DNA of 64,000 bases from Myxococcus stipitatus (GTDB taxonomy: Bacteria > Myxococcota > Myxococcia > Myxococcales > Myxococcaceae). The position numbers were made by a program, and so were the translations under genes. Positions 43,519-50,742 of this stretch are shown here, in pieces; the first letter of the stretch is position 1, and each line of letters opens with the position of its first letter. The notes beneath the pieces were generated by a model. That model did not search any database. It was not told the origin of the DNA and saw nothing but the letters and a program-made list of their open reading frames with translations. Location: NCBI RefSeq assembly GCF_038561935.1, contig NZ_CP102770.1:9486001-9550000 (forward strand), given 5' to 3'.

Positions 43519-44388
43519 GTGTTCACGCTTCGTTCGCTGTTGAGTGCCATCCTCGCGCTGGGGCTCCTGCTGGGCACCTCCTCCGCGGAGGCGCGCTTCG
43601 GCAAGCGCTCGCGGCCCTCGCAGAGCGACTCCCCGCGCAACGACGACCGGGACGACGACACGCACGAGGCGACGCCCGTGGGGCACGAGGACTCGGACGA
43701 CGACGATGCGGAGCGGGAGCGCCGCCGCCGTCGCCGCCGCTACGTCAGCGCGGACCCCGTGGTCGATGTCGGCTTCCTCACCTTCATCTTCGCCAGCGGC
43801 AACCACCGCCTGCGGGTGGACGAGCCGCGCTACCGGGGCGAGGTCCGCCAGGAGCGCCACGCGGCGCCCATCTCCTTCCGCGTGGGCCTCCAGGCCGGCC
43901 CCGTCCAGCAGAGCGGCGGCGGCGCGGGAGACCTCTTCCTCGGAATCGAAGGCCGTCGCTTCGGCATGGATGCCCGCTTCACCGGCATCGCCGTGGACGC
44001 GGACGACGGCTCCGACGAGGTCGACAGCATCTCGCTCTGGGAGGCGCACCTCACGTGGGCCCTCATCTCCCAGGAGCGCGTCCGCCTGCGCGTGGAGGCG
44101 GGCCTCAGCGGCGCGCGGGCGCCGGACATCTCCTTCGTGGGCTTCAGCATGGCCCTGTCCATGGAGGCCTGTCTGGCGGGCCCGCTGGACTTCGAGGCGC
44201 GCGTGCAGGCGACGCCCTTCCCCTACCGCCAGGTGGACGCGAGCGCCGCGCTGGCCTTGCACCTGGGCGCGGTGGTGCTGCGCGGTGGCTACCGCGGCAT
44301 GTTGTTGGATGACGCGGGCCACGTGGATGGCATTGCCCACCGCGACACGTTCCACGGCCCCTTCGCGGGACTGGGCCTCAGCTTCTGA
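43519..44388 (+). CDS. Exported protein, first of a tandem paralogous pair
   Basis: 289-residue secreted protein of unknown function. The start is GTG with GAGGAG six bases upstream. Signal peptide LRSLLSAILALGLLLGTSSAEA, written here in part (LLSAILALGLLLGTSSAEA), cleaved before RFGKRS. Then come a strongly acidic and basic low-complexity stretch (DDRDDD ... DSDDDDAERERRRRRRRY) and, from about residue 75, a beta-rich domain with a regular strand pattern (FLGIEGRRFGMDARFTGIAV, VRLRVEAGLSGARAPDISFV, DFEARVQATPFPYRQVDASA) that looks like an outer-membrane barrel ending LGLSF. The next gene shares the EARFGKRS motif and the barrel (VEAGL, ATPFPxRQVD, DDAGHVDG), so the two arose by duplication. 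Confidence 0.75.
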   Translation: MFTLRSLLSAILALGLLLGTSSAEARFGKRSRPSQSDSPRNDDRDDDTHEATPVGHEDSDDDDAERERRRRRRRYVSADPVVDVGFLTFIFASGNHRLRVDEPRYRGEVRQERHAAPISFRVGLQAGPVQQSGGGAGDLFLGIEGRRFGMDARFTGIAVDADDGSDEVDSISLWEAHLTWALISQERVRLRVEAGLSGARAPDISFVGFSMALSMEACLAGPLDFEARVQATPFPYRQVDASAALALHLGAVVLRGGYRGMLLDDAGHVDGIAHRDTFHGPFAGLGLSF

Positions 44389-44645
44389 GCTGATTCCAGA
44401 CAGACAGCGAAAGAAGACACCACCGGCCTCGGTCTGGGACCCCACTCCCGGCCGAGGCCTTCGCCGTCTTCAGGATGTCGAGTCGTGGGTCCTGTGCACT
44501 TGTCGCGCGACGCGCTGACCACGTTCGCACAGGAGCGATTGGCCAACGCCCCGCCGCCCCCGCGGACCATGGCCGCCAGCGCCCTCCGGCCTTTCAATGT
44601 CGCTCCCCGTTATCCCTGTCCGCCAATCAGGAAGAGGAGTGGACC

Positions 44646-45527
44646 TTGCCATCACCGAAGGCCGTGTTGGGCCCGTTGCTCACCGCCACCCTCTTGTTGG
44701 GCGCTCCTCACGCGGAGGCCCGCTTCGGCAAGCGCTCCAGTCCCTCCTCGTCGACGGGCAGCCCGTCCTCGCCACAAGGCCCCTCGCGCGGCTCCTCCAG
44801 CCGCTCCGGGCGCACCCATCCCGCCACCGCCATCGGCCAGGAGCACGAGGCCCCTCGGGGGGACGCGCCCCGACAGAGGTCCAGGCCCGGACCAAGCCCC
44901 GTGAGTGGCGTCCTCGTGGGCCCGGGGGCGAGCGCCGCCGCCACATCGCCCAGGCTGTCCGCCACCTCCCGCGTGGAGCGCAAGCGCGATGAGCCCGTGC
45001 CGCTCCTCGTGCGCCTGGGCGTGCAGGGCGACGTCATCAAGGAAGGCGGCTCCATGAGCCTCTTCATGGCGCTGGAGGGGCGGCGCATGGGATTGGACAC
45101 ACGCATCACCGGCATGACGCTCGAGCCGGAGGACGGCGCCAACCCCCACGGCAAGAAGGACCGCATCACGCTCTTGAGCGCCCGCGTGACGGCGGCGCTG
45201 TGGGCCAGCTCCCGGGGCCGCATGCGCGTGGAGGCGGGCCTGACGAGCGCCCACGCCCCTCACGTCATCTTCGTGGGCCCCAGCTTCGGCGCCTCCGCGG
45301 AGGCGTGTGTCGGCCGCTCGCCCCTGGACATCGAGGTGCGGCTGAACGCCACGCCCTTCCCGCACCGGCAGGTGGACCTCCAGGCGGGCATGGCCCTGCA
45401 CCTGAGCGCCTTCAACGTGCGCGGCGGCTGGCGCGCGCTGTACCTCAACGACGCCGGACACGTGGACGGCGTCGAGAACGAGGAGAGCCTCGTGGGCCCG
45501 TACCTGGGCGTGGGCCTGACGTTCTGA
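44646..45527 (+). CDS. Exported protein, second of the tandem paralogous pair
   Basis: 293-residue paralogue of the product of 43519-44388. The start is TTG at 44646: GAGGAG stands six bases upstream, exactly the arrangement used by its neighbour's GTG, and the TTG opens a signal peptide (LPSPKAVLGPLLTATLLLG then APHAEA) before RFGKRS. The linker is Ser/Pro/Arg-rich, not Asp-rich as in the neighbour. The C-terminal barrel-like domain aligns block by block: LFMALEGRRMGLDTRITGM, MRVEAGLTSAHAPHVIFVG, IEVRLNATPFPHRQVDLQAG, LNDAGHVDG, and a final VGLTF. The frame is open to 44475, but that part reads as non-coding. Function unknown; probably outer membrane. Confidence 0.75.
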   Translation: MPSPKAVLGPLLTATLLLGAPHAEARFGKRSSPSSSTGSPSSPQGPSRGSSSRSGRTHPATAIGQEHEAPRGDAPRQRSRPGPSPVSGVLVGPGASAAATSPRLSATSRVERKRDEPVPLLVRLGVQGDVIKEGGSMSLFMALEGRRMGLDTRITGMTLEPEDGANPHGKKDRITLLSARVTAALWASSRGRMRVEAGLTSAHAPHVIFVGPSFGASAEACVGRSPLDIEVRLNATPFPHRQVDLQAGMALHLSAFNVRGGWRALYLNDAGHVDGVENEESLVGPYLGVGLTF

Positions 45528-45623
45528 CCGCACGTCCGTGACGCTCGCGCGCGGTGGCGGGTCACGCCGCGCGCGCACCACGGGCCGGAGCCGCTCGACA
45601 CGCGAGCCCCGGCCCTCGTCTCC

Positions 45624-46316
45624 TCAGTCGTCCGACGCCGCGGCCATGGGCACCGAGCTGCTCCCACCGCCGATGTCCGCCACCGTGGTGAGCCCCGGGC
45701 CGCGCTTCCCGCTCCCCCGGCGCTTGGGCGGCGGCGCCAGCTTCGGCTCTGAGCCGAACAGCCGCTCGTACGTCTCCGGCCCGTTGATGTTCACAATCAC
45801 GCCCGGGTCCTTCATGGGCACACGCCGCACCTTCATGCCCTTGAGCACCGCCTCCAGCTGGTCGCCGTCCGCCGCGCGCAGCCGCTCCGCGGACGCACGC
45901 GACATCATCACCGGCCAGCCGGCGGCCCCCTCGAACTCGGGGCGCAGGGCCTCTTCAGCGTCTCCCATCAACTTGAGCAACGACTTCACGGTGGTGGCCC
46001 GGAGCGCGGGCATGTCCACGGGGTGCAACAGCACCACGTCCGCCCCCGCCTCCAGCGCCGCGTCCAGCCCCACCTTCACCGACGCCATCTGGCTGTCCCG
46101 CCACTGTTCGGACTCCACCAGGTCCAGCCCCGGATGCTGCTCGCGCACGGCCTCCGCGTCCTTCCCCACGACACCCAGCACCTGACAGCTCGCCTTTCCA
46201 AAGGTCGACGCCAGCGACTGAAGGAAGCTCTTGTCTCCTTCGTGCAGGATGAGCGCCTTGGGGTGGGCCATCCGCCGGGCCTCGCCCGATGCGAGGATGA
46301 TCGCCACTGCCTTCAT
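45624..46316 (-). CDS. MobA-like nucleotidyltransferase
   Basis: 230-residue protein of the NTP-transferase family (MobA/MocA-like). N-terminal MKAVAIILASGEARRMAHPK is the nucleotide-binding loop, though the usual G-x-G-x-R-M-G run is altered to SGEARRMA. VLLHPVDMPALRATTVKSLL contains the metal-binding Asp. GWPVMMSR and VNINGPETYERL match the family's C-terminal pocket (the latter recalls the MocA N-x-D/G-T-P motif). Family members transfer CMP or GMP to molybdopterin, or act on sugars; which applies here is unknown. A C-terminal 35-residue Gly/Ser/Pro tail is extra. The ATG has GGAGGAGG upstream. Confidence 0.8.
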   Translation of the reverse strand: MKAVAIILASGEARRMAHPKALILHEGDKSFLQSLASTFGKASCQVLGVVGKDAEAVREQHPGLDLVESEQWRDSQMASVKVGLDAALEAGADVVLLHPVDMPALRATTVKSLLKLMGDAEEALRPEFEGAAGWPVMMSRASAERLRAADGDQLEAVLKGMKVRRVPMKDPGVIVNINGPETYERLFGSEPKLAPPPKRRGSGKRGPGLTTVADIGGGSSSVPMAAASDD

Positions 46317-46526
46317 ACCAAGCCTCCTCCGTCCCCCGGGGAATCGAGTGCCAAGCTGGCCCGGGGCCACCGGAAACAGGCTGTGACCTCCGCGTGGGAT
46401 TTTGAGCCCACCCCTCGGTGCGAGCCGTCAGCCAGCCCCCAGTCACTTCGCGCGCCACCTCGCGGCCCCTTCGCCCACAAGAGCGCCCGCTCGCTCGTCC
46501 GCACCCACCCCGACTCCGGTGGGGAC

Positions 46527-46823
46527 TCAGTGCAGCCACCGGTGTGGCGCCGGGGCCAGGGGCTCGGCGGTCTTTTCTTCCGTCTCCACCCGGGCGCGAG
46601 CGGTCAGAATTTCAGCCAACCTCGCCAAGGGGGCAAAGCCAGACAACCGGTGCAGCTCCTGCTGCGACACCTGGCCCAACCACGCACCGTCGCGCCCGTC
46701 CACGACGGGGAGCACGTGCACGCCGTGGCGGTGCATGACCTGGAGCGCCGAGAGCACGGTGTCCTCGGGGAACAGCGTCACGGCATGTGAAACAAGCAAA
46801 TCGAACTCGGAGCTGCGGCACAT
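46527..46823 (-). CDS. Single CBS-domain protein
   Basis: 98-residue protein from the ATG at 46823. It contains essentially one CBS motif: VSHAVTLFPEDTVLSALQVM, HRHGVHVLPVVDGRDGAWLG, QVSQQELHRL. CBS domains bind adenine nucleotides in pairs, so this product would have to dimerise to form a Bateman module. The frame is open 33 codons further upstream and the start is uncertain. The C-terminal tail (AEPLAPAPHRWLH) shows no motif. No operon partner; about 210 bp separate it from the MobA-like gene on the same strand. Confidence 0.65.
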   Translation of the reverse strand: MCRSSEFDLLVSHAVTLFPEDTVLSALQVMHRHGVHVLPVVDGRDGAWLGQVSQQELHRLSGFAPLARLAEILTARARVETEEKTAEPLAPAPHRWLH

Positions 46824-46999
46824 CGACACGGAGGCCTCCGGAAGGCAGGCGCCAGGCGCGGATGAAACATCCCGTAGCAAGGGCCTTGCCGGGCCTCGCC
46901 CAGGATTTGTTCGCTGACACACAACCCCGGACGGTGGCTCACCGATAATCCCCCTGGCGCAGCGTCCCCCCTTCGATGCGTCCCAGTGGAGACCCTCCG

Positions 47000-49003
47000 A
47001 TGAGCATCAAGTCCCTCCCCTCCTCCACGTCTTCCACGACTTCCGCCGCGGCGCGTCGTCCTTCCGAGTCCAAGCCCACGCAGCAGGCGGAGGCGAAGAA
47101 GCCCGGCCTGCTCGAGCGGATGGGCGAGGGCGTGCGCCACGTCGCGAGCGAGGCGAACCGCCTGGTGGACCGCTTCGAGGCGAAGCTGCCCAAGCTGTCC
47201 CAGCTGGGCCTGCCCTCGCTCGGGGGCGCCCAGGACACGCCGTGGGCGGGCATCACCCTCACCGGCAAGCCGCTCCAGATTCCGCTCGGGAAGCTGCTGG
47301 ATGTGAACCTGGACGACCTGCGCAAGGTGCTCGAGCGCGTCGTCCCGCCGAAAATCGACGACAAGCAGGGCAAGCAGCTGGCGGCGCAGACCCAGGGCTT
47401 CCGGGACACCCTGGGGCAGGTGCGCTCGCTGGCGGCGCAGCTGGAGATGTTGCCCGCCTCGCATCCGCGCCACGCGCAGGTGAAGGCCGCGCTGGAGAAG
47501 GCGGAAGGGGAGCTGACGCGGACGACGGGCTACACCCGCGCCACCGCGCCGCGCCCCGGCTCGCTGTGGCTGGACCCGCAGTTCCTGGCGAAGGAGCTGC
47601 CCAATGGCCAGGTCCACGCCAGCAAGTTCCCCACGGGCACGCCCGTGACGAAGCCGCCCTCCGCCATGAGCGTGGTGGCCGGCAACGACGCGGTGAAGGC
47701 CGCCGAGTACACCGCCTCCGTCGCCCGGAACCGCGCGGCGGCGGGCATGCCGGTGCAGGGCGGCGAGCCCATGGGCGTGCACCTGAGCCTGGAGGGCGGC
47801 GGCGGCAAGGGCAAGCGCTACGCGGCCATGTTCGCGGAGATGCGCGAGCTGGGCGTCGTCCCGGTGAGCCTGACGGGCACGTCCGCGGGCTCCATCGCCG
47901 CCGCGTTCGCCGCCACGGGCGCCACGCCGAAGCAGATTGAAGACGTGGCCAAGGACCCGCGCTTGGGCAAGCTGTATGACTTCGACCTGGACATGAAGGA
48001 CGGAGGCCTGCTCAACGGCGAGGCCGCGTACCAGCTCTTCGACCAGAAGCTGCGCGAGCTGACCGGCATCACCGACCGGCCCGTCACCTTCGCGGACCTC
48101 AAGGTGCCGCTGCAGCTGGTGGCCGCCAAGGCCTACGACAGCGCGGTGCCGAACGGCGGCTTCAAGAGCGCGCAGGACCGCGTCTTCGTCTTCAGCCAGG
48201 AGACGACGCCGGACACGCCCGTGGCGCTCGCCATGCGCGCCTCCATGGCCATCCCCGGCGTCTTCGAGCCCGTGCAGATGGTCGACCCCGTCACCGGCCG
48301 GCAGATGCATCTGGTGGACGGCGGCACGCTGGACAACATGCCCATGGGCTACAACAAGAACGACCTGCCGCAGATTGGCGCGTCGCTCCAGAGCCGCGGC
48401 GGCACGCACCCGTCGAACGGCCAGGCCCAGCCCAAGCCCCTGCCCACCGGCCAGCTCGACACGGACGACGTGCTCTGGAACGGCTTCAACGGCCTGTCCC
48501 TGCTCAAGCAGAACGCCACCGAGGCCCAGGACTGGCGCGACAAGGCGAAGCCCGGCGCCAACCAGTTCATGGTCAGCCTGCCGACGTGGAACCTGGACAA
48601 TCCCAAGCAAGGCAACAGCGTGCTGGGCTTCGGCTACGACGCGAAGGTGGACCCCACCCTGGACAAGCAGACGCGCCAGGTGACGCGCGACTTCCTGCGC
48701 GAGTTCATGGACGACATGAAGGTCCCCGGCTCGCGCGGCACCAACATGGTGACGCAGGTGCCCAAGGACCTGCGCTTCAACGAGACGGTGGACATCCGGG
48801 GCGAGAAGTTCCAGGTGAGCTACGACGGCGGAGACACCGTCACCGCCACCGCGCCCAATGGCAGACAAACCAACGTCCGCCTGGGCCAGAAGCAAATCGA
48901 ATCCATCTGGCTGGATGGACAGACGTACCACGACTTCGGCTCACAGCTGTCTCACGTCCTCAGCGACGTGCGCAGCGTGCGCCCCTCGTGGTTCCCTTTC
49001 TGA
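47000..49003 (+). CDS. Patatin-like phospholipase with long N-terminal extension
   Basis: 667-residue protein. The first 240 residues hold a Ser/Thr-rich start (MSIKSLPSSTSSTTSAAAR), a helical region (LLERMGEGVRHVASEANRLV) and no signal peptide. The patatin domain follows: oxyanion loop LEGGGGKGKRY near residue 263, nucleophile elbow GTSAGS near 292, and the catalytic Asp in VDGGTLDNMP near 439, so the Ser-Asp dyad is complete. After the domain come about 190 further residues. Patatin enzymes hydrolyse phospholipids, and bacterial members are often secreted effectors (ExoU-like) or lipid-remodelling enzymes. The absence of a signal peptide suggests a cytoplasmic or non-classically secreted protein. 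The ATG has GGAG eight bases upstream. Confidence 0.85.
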   Translation: MSIKSLPSSTSSTTSAAARRPSESKPTQQAEAKKPGLLERMGEGVRHVASEANRLVDRFEAKLPKLSQLGLPSLGGAQDTPWAGITLTGKPLQIPLGKLLDVNLDDLRKVLERVVPPKIDDKQGKQLAAQTQGFRDTLGQVRSLAAQLEMLPASHPRHAQVKAALEKAEGELTRTTGYTRATAPRPGSLWLDPQFLAKELPNGQVHASKFPTGTPVTKPPSAMSVVAGNDAVKAAEYTASVARNRAAAGMPVQGGEPMGVHLSLEGGGGKGKRYAAMFAEMRELGVVPVSLTGTSAGSIAAAFAATGATPKQIEDVAKDPRLGKLYDFDLDMKDGGLLNGEAAYQLFDQKLRELTGITDRPVTFADLKVPLQLVAAKAYDSAVPNGGFKSAQDRVFVFSQETTPDTPVALAMRASMAIPGVFEPVQMVDPVTGRQMHLVDGGTLDNMPMGYNKNDLPQIGASLQSRGGTHPSNGQAQPKPLPTGQLDTDDVLWNGFNGLSLLKQNATEAQDWRDKAKPGANQFMVSLPTWNLDNPKQGNSVLGFGYDAKVDPTLDKQTRQVTRDFLREFMDDMKVPGSRGTNMVTQVPKDLRFNETVDIRGEKFQVSYDGGDTVTATAPNGRQTNVRLGQKQIESIWLDGQTYHDFGSQLSHVLSDVRSVRPSWFPF

Positions 49004-49071
49004 TTCCGGACGGTTCGCGCGGGCAAATCACGCTCTCGCTGAAACATTGAACCCCCAGACACCTTCACGCA

Positions 49072-49098
49072 CCCGGGGCGCCTTGAGGCGCACCCGGG
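49072..49098 (+). terminator. Hairpin after the patatin gene
   Basis: Inverted repeat CCCGGGGCGCC / GGCGCACCCGGG with a TTGA loop and one bulged A. Located 68 bp after the patatin stop and before the OmpA-family gene. No U-tract. Confidence 0.45.
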
Positions 49099-49143
49099 CG
49101 CTGTCGTTACGGTGTTTCACGTTCATCCCCCTGGGAGGTTTCG

Positions 49144-49959
49144 ATGCAAGCGGAGCGAGGGCGGGCCTGGGTGCCCTGGCTGGTGACGGTGCTGGTGGTG
49201 CTGCTCGCGGGCGGCGTGCTGTATCTGGCGCACCGAGGCTCGGTGCAGGCACAGGCGCAGGCCGAGGAGGCGCGCAAGGCGGCGGACGAGGCCACCGCGC
49301 GCACCCGTGACGCGGAGGCGGCGCGCAAGCAGGCGGAGGAGAAGCTGGCGGCGCTGGAGACGGAGCACGCGAAGCTGACCACCGAGAAGCAGCAGCTCAC
49401 GACGGAGAAGGACCAGCTGTCCCAGACGGTGCAGGAGCAGGAGGCGGAGCTGGCCAAGCTCAAGGCCACCTACGACGACCTGCAGGACAAGATGAAGGCG
49501 GAGATCTCCGAGGGCGCCATCAAGCTGTCGCAGGCGCAAGGCCGCATCCAGGTGGACCTGGTGGACAAGGTGCTCTTCGACTCCGGCGACGCGAGCATCA
49601 GCAAGCGCGGCCAGGAGGTCCTCAAGCGGCTGGGCGGTGTGCTGTCCAAGGTGGATGACAAGTCCATCCAGGTGTCGGGGCACACGGATGACTCGCCGCC
49701 GTCGCAGAAGCTGCAGGCCACCTTCCCCACCAACTGGGAGCTGTCCGTGGCGCGCGCCGTCAACGTGGTGCGCTTCCTCCAGGAGCAGGGCGGTGTGCCG
49801 TCCCGCCGGATGATCGCCGCGGGCTACGGCGAGACACGCCCCGTCTCCGCCAACGCCACCCCGCAGGGGCGCGCGCGCAACCGGCGCATCGAGGTCCTCC
49901 TCATCCCGGACCTCAAGGCCGCCAAGGCCCCGGCCAAGACGGCCCGGAGCCAGCGCTGA
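49144..49959 (+). CDS. OmpA/MotB-family protein with coiled-coil neck
   Basis: 271-residue envelope protein. One membrane anchor at about residues 10-29 (VPWLVTVLVVLLAGGVLYLA), a long coiled coil at about 35-120 (Ala/Glu/Lys heptads: ARKAADEATARTRDAEAARK), then an OmpA-like peptidoglycan-binding domain at about 135-258: DKVLFDSGDASISKRGQEVL, then QVSGHTDDSPP, NWELSVARAVNVVRFLQEQG, RMIAAGYGETRPV and GRARNRRIEVLL. It would tether the inner membrane to the cell wall, as MotB-like and chaperone-like OmpA proteins do. No motA is adjacent. The ATG follows GGGAGG. It is convergent with the next gene, 12 bp from stop to stop. Confidence 0.9.
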   Translation: MQAERGRAWVPWLVTVLVVLLAGGVLYLAHRGSVQAQAQAEEARKAADEATARTRDAEAARKQAEEKLAALETEHAKLTTEKQQLTTEKDQLSQTVQEQEAELAKLKATYDDLQDKMKAEISEGAIKLSQAQGRIQVDLVDKVLFDSGDASISKRGQEVLKRLGGVLSKVDDKSIQVSGHTDDSPPSQKLQATFPTNWELSVARAVNVVRFLQEQGGVPSRRMIAAGYGETRPVSANATPQGRARNRRIEVLLIPDLKAAKAPAKTARSQR

Positions 49960-49971
49960 CGCGCACGCCGG

Positions 49972-50550
49972 TTACTTCTTCTTCACAGACTCCAGCATCT
50001 TGCGGAAGGCCTTCTCCGAGGCCGCCACCGTCTTCTCCGGGCCGGTCAGCTTGAAGAAGATGGCGCCCTCGGAGCCTTCGACGATGGCGCCCAGCAGGCG
50101 GTAGCCGGGCTTCGGCGTGGACGGGCCCATCATGGGCCCGCCGCCCAGGTACGTGCCCTTCACGTCCACCGTCGTCACGGGCATCCCGTTGAGCTTCTCC
50201 GTCTTCGTCTTGGCCACGCCGTCCACCGGCTTGCCATCCGCCGTCTGGAACTGGCCCAGCCACCGCTTCACGTTGGCGTCCACCGCGCCGCCCTGACCCG
50301 GACCGAAGTAGAACACCGCCAGCTCGCCCGGCTCCGCGTCGCCCTTCGCCGCGGGCAGCTTGTACGTCGCCGCGCGCATCGGCCGAGCCCCCTGCGCCGC
50401 CCACTCCGAAGGCGCCGTCCACGTCAGCCCGCCCGCCTCCGGCGCAGCCGCTCCTTGCGCCGCGGGCTCCTGCGCCGCGGGTCGCATCGGACCACTCGCG
50501 GACGCCCCCATGGACATGCACATCACCATCACACTCAGCAGTCGGTTCAT
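49972..50550 (-). CDS. Exported protein of unknown function
   Basis: 192-residue secreted protein. From the ATG at 50550 the signal peptide is MNRLLSVMVMCMSMGASASG, followed by an Ala/Pro/Glu-rich linker. The mature domain (from about residue 45) contains LTWTAPSEWAAQG, AATYKLPAAKGDAEPGELAV, FYFGPGQGGAVDANVKRWLG, and ends AIFFKLTGPEKTV with a Lys-rich tail. The pattern (W-x-x-P-x-x-W, YF-x-x-G-Q-G-G) recurs in unnamed periplasmic proteins of planctomycetes and myxobacteria, but I cannot give a function. The open frame above the ATG reaches 50637 and is rejected because it precedes the signal peptide. Confidence 0.7.
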   Translation of the reverse strand: MNRLLSVMVMCMSMGASASGPMRPAAQEPAAQGAAAPEAGGLTWTAPSEWAAQGARPMRAATYKLPAAKGDAEPGELAVFYFGPGQGGAVDANVKRWLGQFQTADGKPVDGVAKTKTEKLNGMPVTTVDVKGTYLGGGPMMGPSTPKPGYRLLGAIVEGSEGAIFFKLTGPEKTVAASEKAFRKMLESVKKK

Positions 50551-50742
50551 CCGCCCAGCGTAGCGGCGAATGCATGCTGCGCAGTGTGTCAAAGACAGTC
50601 GGTGGCACCGAGCCATACGCCGATGCATGACTGACACGACGCGTCAAGTCCCATCGCTTTCGGCCAACCCTCGGACGTGGTACGCCACCTGACTGTCACC
50701 TAGTCCTGAAGTCCAATCCTGGACTCGGAGGGGGTTGTATCC

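Noticed and set aside
45547..45574. GCGCGCGG / CCGCGCGC inverted repeat as a terminator between convergent genes
   Set aside because: The loop is long and the sequence is simple GC alternation that arises often in this genome; too weak to call.
46778..48931. 717-codon minus-strand open frame opposite the patatin gene
   Set aside because: Antisense shadow; the patatin dyad is on the plus strand.
50595..50610. TGGCAC resembling half of a sigma-54 promoter
   Set aside because: The TTGC part at the required distance is missing.
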